Assembly (NCBI GenBank): GCA_927441425.1
Contig: CAKMKG010000006.1
Coordinates: 62,001-126,000, forward strand
Reading direction: 5' to 3'
Length of the DNA: 64,000 nt
DNA from: an uncultured Bacillota bacterium
Lineage (GTDB): Bacteria; Bacillota; Clostridia; Peptostreptococcales; Anaerovoracaceae
The notes beneath the pieces were generated by a model. That model was given only the letters and a program-made list of their open reading frames with translations. It was not told the DNA's origin and did not search any database. Shown piece by piece: positions 35,232 to 43,978 of this stretch. The first letter of the stretch is position 1, and each line of letters starts with the position of its first letter. A program made the position numbers and the translations under genes.

Positions 35232-36881
35232 ATGTCAGAGAATCAAAAAGGTGTGAAATACGCCGCATCTTTCAAAGAACAGTTTACCGTTCGTGGAATG
35301 ATTATCGGATCCGTAGGTGCAGCCGTGCTAACAATGAGTTCAATGTATGTCGCATTGAAGCTTGGTGCATTGCCATGGCCGATTATCTTTGTTGCGCTGG
35401 TATCCATGTTCAGTCTCAAGTTGTTGGGTAATACAAATATCAATGAAATCAACGTTACCCACACCGCAATGTCAGCGGGTGCTATGACTGCAGGAGGCTT
35501 TGCCTTCACCATTCCAGGTATATACATGTTGAATCCGGAAGCAGATGTCAGTATGATTGCTTTGTTTGCAGTCGTATTAGGCGGTGTTGTTCTGGGACTG
35601 ATTTTTACAGCACTTATCAGAAAATATTTTGTAGTTACAAAAGATCTGCCTTATCCGATGGGTCAGGCAGCAGCTGAAACACTAGTCGTAGGAGATGAAG
35701 GCGGGAAGAAATCCCAAACTTTATTTGCATCACTAGGCGCCGCAGCCGTATTTACCCTTTTAAGAGACTGGTTTGCTGTCATTCCTGCCACGTTCATGAA
35801 CGGAGCGTTAGCGGGAAAAGGTATCTATGCAGGAATATGGCTGTCACCGATGCTCATCGCAGTCGGTTTCATCATCGGACCGCTTTACATCGGTGTTTGG
35901 TTCCTCGGAGCGATCATCGGTGATTTTGGTATCGTTCTTGGCGGAACCAATGCAGGCTTATGGGATGCAGCAACCGCTTCCGCGATTAAATCTTCCCTCG
36001 GTATCGGACTTATGGTTGGAACCGGAGTCGGGATCATCGTAAAAGGGATCATTCCAAAGGCAAAGGAAATCTTTGGACCGATGTTCAGCAAAGACGCCAT
36101 GTCAAACAGCTTTATCAACCTGAGATGGGCTCCTATCGTTATGGTTGCCCTTGCTTTTGTTTTCACAGTTGTCTGTGATATGGGCGTTGTTGCGAGTATT
36201 ATTACCATTCTTGGCGTATGGCTTGCAACATCAATGTCTGCTCAGATCGTTGGACAGACCGGAATCAACCCGATGGAAGTATTCGGAATCATCGTGCTTC
36301 TTGCAGCGAAAGCTGTATCCAGCTTGGGGCAGACGGAAGCTTTCTTGGTGGCAGCAGTTGTTGCCATCGCTTGCGGCCTAGCCGGGGATGTTATGAACGA
36401 CTTTAAAGCAGGTCACATCCTGAATACCAATCCAAAAGCGCAGTGGATGGGTGAATGCATCGGCGGACTGATCGGATCCTTTGTAACCGTTGGCGTATTT
36501 TATGTTATTCTGACCGCTTACGGACCAGCTGCCTTCGGTAATCCGGAAGGCTTTATTGCACCTCAAGCAGGTATGGTTGCAGCTATGGTCGGTGGAATTC
36601 CTCATATGACCTCCTTCCTGATCGGCTTAGTGTTAGGCTGTGTGCTGTATATCGTCAATTTCCCAGTTATGACACTTGGACTTGGTGTATACCTTCCGTT
36701 CTATCTGTCAGCAACAGCATTCATCGGCGGTGCATTACGGTTTATCGTACAGAAAGCTGCTCCTGATTGGGATAAGAAGGGAACCGGCTTGATCATCGCT
36801 TCCGGTTTACTCGGTGGTGAAGCAGTAATTGGTGTAATCATTGCACTGATTCAGGCAGTACAAGGCATGAGCGCTCTGTAA
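35232..36881 (+). CDS. OPT family (oligopeptide/metal-chelate) transporter
   Basis: 549 residues and roughly 13-15 transmembrane helices. The N-terminal FTVRGMIIGSVGAAVLTMSSMYVALKLGALPWPIIFVAL and the DLPYPMGQAAAETL motif place it in the OPT superfamily, prokaryotic branch. Substrates are short peptides or metal chelates taken up with protons. AAAAAGGAGGGAAAATT precedes the ATG. It is probably transcribed on its own, with a stem-loop behind it, and lies just before a P1 peptidase that could process an imported peptide. Confidence 0.88.
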   Translation: MSENQKGVKYAASFKEQFTVRGMIIGSVGAAVLTMSSMYVALKLGALPWPIIFVALVSMFSLKLLGNTNINEINVTHTAMSAGAMTAGGFAFTIPGIYMLNPEADVSMIALFAVVLGGVVLGLIFTALIRKYFVVTKDLPYPMGQAAAETLVVGDEGGKKSQTLFASLGAAAVFTLLRDWFAVIPATFMNGALAGKGIYAGIWLSPMLIAVGFIIGPLYIGVWFLGAIIGDFGIVLGGTNAGLWDAATASAIKSSLGIGLMVGTGVGIIVKGIIPKAKEIFGPMFSKDAMSNSFINLRWAPIVMVALAFVFTVVCDMGVVASIITILGVWLATSMSAQIVGQTGINPMEVFGIIVLLAAKAVSSLGQTEAFLVAAVVAIACGLAGDVMNDFKAGHILNTNPKAQWMGECIGGLIGSFVTVGVFYVILTAYGPAAFGNPEGFIAPQAGMVAAMVGGIPHMTSFLIGLVLGCVLYIVNFPVMTLGLGVYLPFYLSATAFIGGALRFIVQKAAPDWDKKGTGLIIASGLLGGEAVIGVIIALIQAVQGMSAL

Positions 36882-36927
36882 TTTAGTGAAAAGCGCTTTC
36901 TAAGGATAGACACAATACATATCAAAG

Positions 36928-36965
36928 ACAGAACAGATGATTTCGTCTGTTCTGTTCCTCTTTTA
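36928..36965 (+). terminator. Stem-loop terminator after OPT gene
   Basis: A perfect 10-bp stem ACAGAACAGA / TCTGTTCTGT with an eight-base loop, followed by a broken T tract TCCTCTTTT. Confidence 0.65.
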
Positions 36966-37007
36966 GATGGAGGTGGTGGCGCAAAGCGCCGTGATGGAGG
37001 CATCATA

Positions 37008-37970
37008 ATGAAAGAAATAAATATTACGGATATCAAAGGGATTAAGGTAGGCCATGCGCAGGATTTTAAAGGCGCATCGGGATGTACGGTGATTCTGTGC
37101 GAAAAGGGAGCCTGGGCGGGAGTCGATGTGAGAGGTGGCGGCCCTGCATCCAGAGAAACGGAACTGTTAAATCCGGTCAATATGGTAGAACAGATCCATG
37201 CAGTCATGCTCAGCGGCGGCAGTGCTTACGGTCTCGATGCTGGATCGGGAGCGATGGCCTTTCTTGAAGAAAACAATGTCGGTTTCGACGTTGGCGTGGG
37301 AGTCGTTCCAATTGTGTGCGGAGCCTCTCTTTTTGACCTGGTTGTCGGTGACCCAAAATGCAGGCCGGATAAAGCGATGGGATATGAAGCCTGCAAGAAC
37401 GCAGGCAGCGGGCCTTTAGCAGAGGGGAATGTGGGGGCCGGAACGGGAGCTACCGTTGGAAAGTTTCAGGGAATCGCACATATGATGAAAAGCGGCCTCG
37501 GGATCTATGCTTTACAGATTGGAGAACTGCAGGTTGCGGCTATTGTAGCCGTCAATGCCCTGGGTGATGTGGTGGATGTGGATACCGGAAAAAGAATCGC
37601 AGGCTTGCTCAATGAGGACAACACCGCACTATCCAATACGGAAGAAACCATGTATGCTCAGTATGGGGAGGACAAGAATGTCTTCAGTGGAAACACGACT
37701 ATCGGCTGTATTATAACCAATGCAAAGCTGACCAAGGCACAGGCCAATAAGCTGGCATCCATTGCGCATAATGGCTTTGCCAGAGCAATCCGTCCTGTTC
37801 ATACGATGGCGGATGGGGATACCATATTTGTGATGGCCACGGGAGAGGTTGATGTAATGCCAGATGCGGTCGGTGCCCTTGCTACGGATGTGATGGCAAG
37901 AGCGGTCAACCGAGCAGCCAGAATGGCAGAGCCTGCCTATGGATTAAAGGCGGCTAGAGATTTCGTGTAA
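37008..37970 (+). CDS. P1 (S58) family peptidase, DmpA/BapA-like
   Basis: 320 residues. The N-terminal half shows HAVMLSGGSAYGLDAGSGAM and ENNVGFDVG, and the central FSGNTTIGCIITNA contains the autoproteolysis/nucleophile region (GN-TT). The usual nucleophile is Ser or Thr, and Thr is present here. The family makes N-terminal-nucleophile aminopeptidases, some of which release N-terminal beta-alanine (BapA, DmpA). The start is the ATG after GATGGAGGCATCATA. It ends one base before the convergent PHP gene. Confidence 0.85.
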   Translation: MKEINITDIKGIKVGHAQDFKGASGCTVILCEKGAWAGVDVRGGGPASRETELLNPVNMVEQIHAVMLSGGSAYGLDAGSGAMAFLEENNVGFDVGVGVVPIVCGASLFDLVVGDPKCRPDKAMGYEACKNAGSGPLAEGNVGAGTGATVGKFQGIAHMMKSGLGIYALQIGELQVAAIVAVNALGDVVDVDTGKRIAGLLNEDNTALSNTEETMYAQYGEDKNVFSGNTTIGCIITNAKLTKAQANKLASIAHNGFARAIRPVHTMADGDTIFVMATGEVDVMPDAVGALATDVMARAVNRAARMAEPAYGLKAARDFV

Positions 37971-37971
37971 T

Positions 37972-38775
37972 TTATATAGAATCAAGCTTTACAAAGTTTA
38001 ATTTCCGTTGGTCGAAGGTAGCTAAATACTTTAGACCGACGGATTTTATCATTTCCACCGCAAAATCGAATCGAGCGCCAACATCCTTGGGTCTGTGGGC
38101 GTCGGATCCAATGGTGATGATCTCACCTCCAAGCTCTCTGAATAAATGCAGAATTTTATTTGACGGGGTGGTTCTTTCCCCCAATCCGTAACGGAAACTT
38201 GAGGTGTTGATTTCGAGGCCTTTCCCGTCCGCAATGATGATTTTCAGAATATCTTCCACCAGATCCAAATAAATGGAAGAGGCTGCGATCCTGCTGGAAT
38301 ATCGATCGATGATATTGAAATGTCCAATCACATCATATTCTCTATAATTCAGTAAGCAATCCCGCATATAGGAATAAAACGAAGTATAGGCATCTTCAAC
38401 GGAACGATTCTGAAAAAAACGGTTCCCGTATAATTCGTATCCATCCGCACAATGAAAGGATCCGATGATAAAATCATAATCAAAGGCTTTTGCCTGTGCC
38501 TTGCATTTTTCCAGAACATCGCCGTGTTGGATGCCGATTTCAAGGCCTTTCAGTACCTTGATCCGGTTCTTGTAGGCTTCTTTCGAGTCATTTAATGCTT
38601 TGTGATAGCTGGGAAAATCCAGCGTAAAAGGGAAATCAGTGTCCGGATAATCGGGATCATAATGGTCGGTTACCGCGATTTCCTTGAAACCGAGTTTACA
38701 GGCAGCTTCAATCATTTCCGTCATTGGTGTGCTGCAGTCGTCGGAAAAGGCAGAGTGTGTGTGATAGTCATACAT
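37972..38775 (-). CDS. PHP-domain phosphatase, HisJ (histidinol-phosphatase)-like
   Basis: 267 residues. MYDYHTHSAFSDD (HxH), AVTDHYDPD (DH), GLEIG, IIGSFH, IGHFNII and IGSDAHRP give the metal-ligand set of a PHP phosphoesterase. It resembles HisJ-type histidinol-phosphatase, but there are no his genes nearby and other phosphoesters are possible. A GTG 19 codons upstream has no ribosome binding site, so I start at the ATG preceded by AAGGAG about 13 bases away. Convergent with the P1 peptidase. Confidence 0.82.
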   Translation of the reverse strand: MYDYHTHSAFSDDCSTPMTEMIEAACKLGFKEIAVTDHYDPDYPDTDFPFTLDFPSYHKALNDSKEAYKNRIKVLKGLEIGIQHGDVLEKCKAQAKAFDYDFIIGSFHCADGYELYGNRFFQNRSVEDAYTSFYSYMRDCLLNYREYDVIGHFNIIDRYSSRIAASSIYLDLVEDILKIIIADGKGLEINTSSFRYGLGERTTPSNKILHLFRELGGEIITIGSDAHRPKDVGARFDFAVEMIKSVGLKYLATFDQRKLNFVKLDSI

Positions 38776-38916
38776 ATTATACTTTGGTCTCCTTGCTGTT
38801 TTCTGTTGAGTTTTGCTGAAAAACAGAACCACTATTTAGAAAATTGTGGCTTGTCTAACAGCTAGTATGCTATAATTATTATATCAAAGAAAATGTCTTT
38901 TGAAAAGGGTATGGGG

Positions 38917-39489
38917 ATGTCGGCAGTTCTAACGGAAAAGCAATTAATACAAAAGGCGAAAAATGGGGATGAGGGTAGCTTCGAATCCCTTATTTTAAGT
39001 TGCCAGAATAAAGCGTTCAATATCGCCATCCGTTACTTAAAGAACGAAGAGGATGCCATGGATGCTTTGCAGGAAAGCTTTATTAAAATTTTCAGGCACT
39101 TGAACTCCTTCAAAGAGGACAGCAGGTTTGATACCTGGGTTTATCGGATCGTCGTCAATACCTGTAATGACATGCTTAGGAAAAACAGCAACCAAAAAAT
39201 CACCGACAGTATTTTCAAAACTGAGGATGAAAAGGAGACGATCATCGAAATACCTGATGTGTCCGGTTCCCCGGAGGTGGTTTTTGACAAAAAGGAAAAG
39301 GCAAAGCATATTGTATCGTGTTTGGAAAAATTGAACCAGGAGCAAAAGGAAATCATAGTGCTTCGCGATATTCATGGATTTTCCTACGATGAGATCAGCG
39401 AGATCCTCGATTGCTCCATCGGAACGGTGAAATCCAGAATAAACAGGTCGAGACTAAGGCTGCGTGAAATCCTTCTGGAACAAAATTAG
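38917..39489 (+). CDS. ECF-type RNA polymerase sigma factor
   Basis: 190 residues from the chosen ATG (198 from an upstream ATG without a good ribosome binding site). Region 2 (DEGSFESLILSCQNKAFNIAIRY, then DALQESFIKIF and DTWVYRI) and region 4 (EIIVLRDIHGFSYDEISEIL, SIGTVKSRINRSR) are complete. It is followed by a zinc-finger anti-sigma gene 74 bases on, the usual autoregulated pair controlling an envelope response. Stop is TAG. Its promoter recognition site was not identified. Confidence 0.92.
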   Translation: MSAVLTEKQLIQKAKNGDEGSFESLILSCQNKAFNIAIRYLKNEEDAMDALQESFIKIFRHLNSFKEDSRFDTWVYRIVVNTCNDMLRKNSNQKITDSIFKTEDEKETIIEIPDVSGSPEVVFDKKEKAKHIVSCLEKLNQEQKEIIVLRDIHGFSYDEISEILDCSIGTVKSRINRSRLRLREILLEQN

Positions 39490-39563
39490 AATCAAATCGT
39501 CTAACAGAATATAGGAGTTTCGAAATTTGATGAAGCGATTGAGATAGTAGGAGGGAGAGCGGA

Positions 39564-40601
39564 ATGAAATGTAATGAAATCAGAGAGTTGCTCTCACTTT
39601 ATATAGACCGGATGCTCGATGAAAATCAGCTGAAGGAAATCGAAGAGCACCTTTCGACATGTGATGCATGTAAAAATGAATATAATGAAATGAAGGAAAT
39701 GATTGATCTGCTTGGTCAAGCTGAAATGCTTCCGGTTCCCGACGCGTTCGGATTCAGGCTGAAAAAAGCCCTGAAAGAGGAAGTGCAGAATATGACCGAT
39801 TCCGGGATAATTGGAAAGCCTTCAAAAAAGAAGAACCAGTGGCGCATACTTACATCAGTTGCCGCTGTATTTGCCGTTGGCCTCTTATCTTTTGGCTTAT
39901 ATCACGATGTTTTAGGCATTCTACCGGATCAGTTTAACGGAACAGAACAGGCCGAGATCGCGCCAGCCGAGATCCCGTCGGAAGAGAGCGATGGTGCTGA
40001 AAATTACGACATAGATACCGGTATCACAGGCAATGCAGATTCAGAAGGGAATTCCATCCTTTCCAGTGATGGTTCCGTTTCGATGAAGCAGCAGGATACA
40101 GATTTACAGCTCGATTCGACTGCTTCGGATCGTTACACTTCAAATGCCCCGGACTTTGCCGCCTCCTCAGCTCCGGACAAGGATGATACACAAGGATACG
40201 GTGTTGCGGGGGGTATGGAGCCCGATCAAGAGGATCAAGGGATATCGGCAGCTGATGCTGCAGAGCCGGAAGCGGGAAACAATGTCTTTGGTTTCGATGG
40301 AGAGGCTCCGATCAACAGCAAGCGCGATCCGATTCAGGATGAATGCAATCGCTCATTGACTGCATCAAGTGTTGAGCGAAACGCTGCTGCAGTGCAGTAT
40401 TATGACAATCTCATCGAAGAAAGACTGAAGGATTTTGACTATCAGGTTTTGGAAACCTGCTATGTAAAAACCGGCGAGTGGCAGTTCAGGATTTTTATTT
40501 TCCGTGGAAAAGACGGTAATACTTATAATGAAGAAATATTGATTATAGGAAAGGATGGAAAAATTAGCGCAATCTATCCCAATGAATTTATGAGGTTGTA
40601 A
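39564..40601 (+). CDS. Membrane anti-sigma factor with zf-HC2 zinc finger
   Basis: 345 residues. The N terminus has the ZAS motif (Cys3, His29, Cys33, Cys36) that holds the ECF sigma factor. A single transmembrane helix (about residues 94-113, SVAAVFAVGLLSFGLY) follows. The extracytoplasmic part is an acidic, low-complexity linker rich in Asp, Ser and Ala (about 120 residues), then a small C-terminal domain with YDNLIEERLKDF and repeated beta strands. This is the expected design for a signal-cleaved or conformational anti-sigma. GGAGGGAGAGCGGA precedes ATG. Confidence 0.88.
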   Translation: MKCNEIRELLSLYIDRMLDENQLKEIEEHLSTCDACKNEYNEMKEMIDLLGQAEMLPVPDAFGFRLKKALKEEVQNMTDSGIIGKPSKKKNQWRILTSVAAVFAVGLLSFGLYHDVLGILPDQFNGTEQAEIAPAEIPSEESDGAENYDIDTGITGNADSEGNSILSSDGSVSMKQQDTDLQLDSTASDRYTSNAPDFAASSAPDKDDTQGYGVAGGMEPDQEDQGISAADAAEPEAGNNVFGFDGEAPINSKRDPIQDECNRSLTASSVERNAAAVQYYDNLIEERLKDFDYQVLETCYVKTGEWQFRIFIFRGKDGNTYNEEILIIGKDGKISAIYPNEFMRL

Positions 40602-40604
40602 AGT

Positions 40605-43373
40605 ATGAGGATAATAATCATTGATGGCAATAGTTTGATAAACCGAGCCTACTATGCCTTGCAAAGACCTATGATCACGAAAAGTGGACTGTACACTCAA
40701 GGAGTGTACGGTTTTCTTAATATGCTTAATAAAATCAAAACAGACTATAAACCGGATTACATCACAGTTGCCTTTGATAGAAAGGCGCCGACCTTCCGGC
40801 ATTTGGAGTATGCAGAGTATAAAGCCGGCAGGAAAAAGATGCCACCAGAGCTTGCAATGCAGCTACCTCTATTGAAGGAGGTATTGGCTGCCATGAAGGT
40901 GAAAATGCTGGAACTGGATAGCTTTGAGGCAGACGATATCATCGGTACCGTAGCAAAAAAAGCAGAAGCGGAAGGGTTGGAGCCGTTGATCATTACCGGT
41001 GACAAGGACGAGCTGCAGCTGGCTACTGAAAAGACCAAGGTTTTGATCACAAAAAAAGGCATCTCAGAATTTGAGCTGTACGATGAAGCTGCAATGTTTG
41101 AAAAATACGGCTTTTCACCGGAGCAATTCATCGATTTTAAAGGCTTAATGGGAGATTCCTCCGATAACATACCAGGAATTCCCGGGGTTGGAGAAAAAAC
41201 GGCACTCAAGCTGATTCAGGAATACGGAAGCGTAGCAAATCTAATTGCCAACGTGGACCAGATCGCCAGCAAATCCCTGAAGGATAAAATCGAAGAAAAT
41301 GCGCAGCTTGCATTGATGAGCAGAAGGCTGGCAACGATCAATACGGAGGTTCCCATCGACATCGACTTTACCGAGTTTAAGTCGGAGGAGCCTGATTACG
41401 ATACACTCATTGATCTTTATATCAAATTGGAGTTTAACAGCTTTTTGAAAAAGCTCCAGCCACAGAAACAAAGCAGACCTGTAACGGATGTACCGCCTGC
41501 GGCGAAAGAACTTGCCGATTACAGTCTCGTCGGAGAAAACCAAAGCCTTCACAAAATCAACGAGGCGAAGGACCGGACCGGACTGAAGCAAATCCTTATT
41601 TCCCGGGAAAAGGAACTGGATTTCCTGCGAGATGATTTGAAGAAGGACCAGAATATCATACTAAAAGTTTTCAATGACCATAATCATAAGGACGTGCCAG
41701 TTATTTACGGAATAAATATTCTGTCAACCAATGCAAGCTACTTCATTCAGACGGAAGGCACTGATTTGCTGAGGCCGCTTAGTGAAATCATACTTCGTAA
41801 TGGGATCAGAATCTCAGGACATAATCTTAAAGATGACTACTATGCATTGCTGGCAAATGGGATATCCGGGTCTTCTTCATCAGAAAAAACGGATACGGTT
41901 TTCGATACGGAATTTGATACGGTGATTGCCCAATACCTGCTAGACCCCTCCAGAAGTGACTATGGAATGAAAACATTGATGCTGGAGTATTTCCATGAGG
42001 AGATAGTGGAGGAAGCCGGCTTTCTGAGCAATTATGGGCAGATCGGATTCTTTGCTCAATCAGAACAGCAGTACATGGATTACGGCACCAAATGGTGTAC
42101 TTCCGTTGAGAAGTTAATCAACGTGTTAAGTCATAAATTAACGCATGAAGACCTGGAGGCTGTCTTTTATGAGGTAGAATTGCCTCTCATCGAAGTGTTG
42201 GCGTCCATGGAGCACTATGGCTTTGCAGTAGACAGAAAAGAACTGATGGATGCCGAGGTGATCATCAGTGAAAAAATCAATGAATTGACAGTTAAAATAT
42301 ATGAACTGGCAGGAGAAGAATTTAATATCAATTCACCGATGCAGATGGGAGTTATCTTATTTGAGAAGCTGGAGTTACCCTATGGAAAAAAGACAAAGAG
42401 AGGGTATGCAACAGGAATTGAGATTTTGGAGAGGTTGAGAGACGACTATGAAATTGTTCGTCTCATATTGGAATATCGAATGTACTCCAAGCTAAAAAGC
42501 ACCTATATCGAGGGACTTTTGCCATTGATCCATAAGGACAACAAAATCCATGCACATTTTCAACAGACTGTGGCTGCAACAGGACGGATCAGCTGTACCG
42601 AGCCGAATCTGCAAAATATTCCGATTCGACAGGAATTGGGAAGAAAGCTCAGAAAGGCCTTCGTTACAGAGAGCGAGGATTATGTGCTGGTTGGAGCGGA
42701 CTACTCACAAATTGAACTCAGGATTCTGGCTCATTTGTCACAGGATCCTCTTCTGATCGATGCATTCAATCATGGAGATGATATTCATAAGATAACCGCA
42801 GCTAAGGTTTTTGGAGTACCGGAAGATCAGGTTACACCAATGCAGCGAAGCAATGCAAAAGCGGTGAATTTCGGCGTTATCTACGGCATGAGCGGATTTG
42901 GTCTGGCGACGGAACTGAATATAACTCGAAAAGAAGCGGAAAGATATATTGGAGAGTACTTTAAAAAGTATACAAAGGTTAAGGATTTTCTCGAGGGGCT
43001 CGTGGCAAGCTGCAAGGAAAAGGGCTATGTCACCACAATCATGAATAGAAAAAGGATCATCCATGAGATCAACGCCAGCAATTATATGGTCAGACAGGCA
43101 GGAGAAAGACTGGCTATGAACAGCCCAATTCAGGGAAGTGCAGCGGACATCATAAAACTAGCAATGATTAAGGTTTATCAAGAGCTGAATCGGGAGAAAA
43201 TGAAATCGAGATTGATTCTTCAGGTCCATGACGAGCTGATCATCCAGACACATAAAACAGAATTGGATAAAATTGAGAAGCTGCTTGAAAATAACATGGA
43301 ACATGCAGTAAAATTAAGTGTAACCTTGACCTCTGATCTAACCACAGGAAAGAATTGGTATGAATTGAAATGA
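40605..43373 (+). CDS. polA: DNA polymerase I
   Basis: 922 residues. N-terminal 5'-3' exonuclease (IDGNSLINRAYYAL; DSFEADDIIG; GDSSDNIPGIPGVGEKTA), a central 3'-5' exonuclease-like domain (~300-520), and a C-terminal polymerase with motif A GADYSQIELRILAHLS, motif B NAKAVNFGVIYGMS and motif C VHDEL. The DxE metal motif expected in the proofreading domain is not visible, so proofreading is probably lost, as in Taq and B. subtilis enzymes. It begins four bases after the anti-sigma stop. The 3' end overlaps coaE (ATGA). Confidence 0.95.
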   Translation: MRIIIIDGNSLINRAYYALQRPMITKSGLYTQGVYGFLNMLNKIKTDYKPDYITVAFDRKAPTFRHLEYAEYKAGRKKMPPELAMQLPLLKEVLAAMKVKMLELDSFEADDIIGTVAKKAEAEGLEPLIITGDKDELQLATEKTKVLITKKGISEFELYDEAAMFEKYGFSPEQFIDFKGLMGDSSDNIPGIPGVGEKTALKLIQEYGSVANLIANVDQIASKSLKDKIEENAQLALMSRRLATINTEVPIDIDFTEFKSEEPDYDTLIDLYIKLEFNSFLKKLQPQKQSRPVTDVPPAAKELADYSLVGENQSLHKINEAKDRTGLKQILISREKELDFLRDDLKKDQNIILKVFNDHNHKDVPVIYGINILSTNASYFIQTEGTDLLRPLSEIILRNGIRISGHNLKDDYYALLANGISGSSSSEKTDTVFDTEFDTVIAQYLLDPSRSDYGMKTLMLEYFHEEIVEEAGFLSNYGQIGFFAQSEQQYMDYGTKWCTSVEKLINVLSHKLTHEDLEAVFYEVELPLIEVLASMEHYGFAVDRKELMDAEVIISEKINELTVKIYELAGEEFNINSPMQMGVILFEKLELPYGKKTKRGYATGIEILERLRDDYEIVRLILEYRMYSKLKSTYIEGLLPLIHKDNKIHAHFQQTVAATGRISCTEPNLQNIPIRQELGRKLRKAFVTESEDYVLVGADYSQIELRILAHLSQDPLLIDAFNHGDDIHKITAAKVFGVPEDQVTPMQRSNAKAVNFGVIYGMSGFGLATELNITRKEAERYIGEYFKKYTKVKDFLEGLVASCKEKGYVTTIMNRKRIIHEINASNYMVRQAGERLAMNSPIQGSAADIIKLAMIKVYQELNREKMKSRLILQVHDELIIQTHKTELDKIEKLLENNMEHAVKLSVTLTSDLTTGKNWYELK

Positions 43374-43960
43374 AAGTAATCGGATTGACAGGCGGGATCG
43401 GTTCCGGGAAATCTACGGTAACCGATTACCTTATCGCAAGGGGTTTTCATGTTTTGGATGCGGATCAGATTGCCCGGGAAATTGTACTTCCCGGTTCGGA
43501 AATGCTGATTCAGCTTGCTTCTGCCTTTGGCAGAGGTATCATTCTGGAGGACGGAAGTCTGGACAGAAAAAAGCTTGGTGAAATTGTGTTTTCAGATCGC
43601 GAAAAAAAGAAGACTTTGGATGGGCTGATGCACACTCGCATACTGGAGCTGATCCACGAGAGGATCCTGCAGATCCGTGAAGAGCGGAAGCATAAGGTTA
43701 TTTTTATTGATGCACCATTGCTCTTTGAAACAGGTCTGCATAAAAGTGTCAGCGAAATCTGGCTTACCGATGCAGATGATGAAACCAGGATCCAGCGGAT
43801 TATGGCGAGAGACGGCATGAGTAGGGAAGAGATTGAGAAGAGAATCAGTGCACAGATGACGAGAGAAGAGAAACAAAGCCTGGCCGATGTAATACTGGAC
43901 AATACAGGGGATCAAGAATCGCTTTATCAGCAGATAGAACAGCTGATGAAAAAAATATAA
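43370..43960 (+). CDS. coaE: Dephospho-CoA kinase
   Basis: 196 residues: P-loop GLTGGIGSGKST, DADQIAREI, the IDAPLLFETGL lid motif, and RDGMSREEIEKRI. It phosphorylates dephospho-CoA in the last step of CoA synthesis. polA-coaE coupling is common in Bacillota. It may be fed by the same pantothenate pool discussed for the 19-35 kb cluster, but adjacency to polA is the usual reason for its position. Confidence 0.95.
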   Translation: MKVIGLTGGIGSGKSTVTDYLIARGFHVLDADQIAREIVLPGSEMLIQLASAFGRGIILEDGSLDRKKLGEIVFSDREKKKTLDGLMHTRILELIHERILQIREERKHKVIFIDAPLLFETGLHKSVSEIWLTDADDETRIQRIMARDGMSREEIEKRISAQMTREEKQSLADVILDNTGDQESLYQQIEQLMKKI

Positions 43961-43978
43961 CGAGGTCGGAGAGATAAA

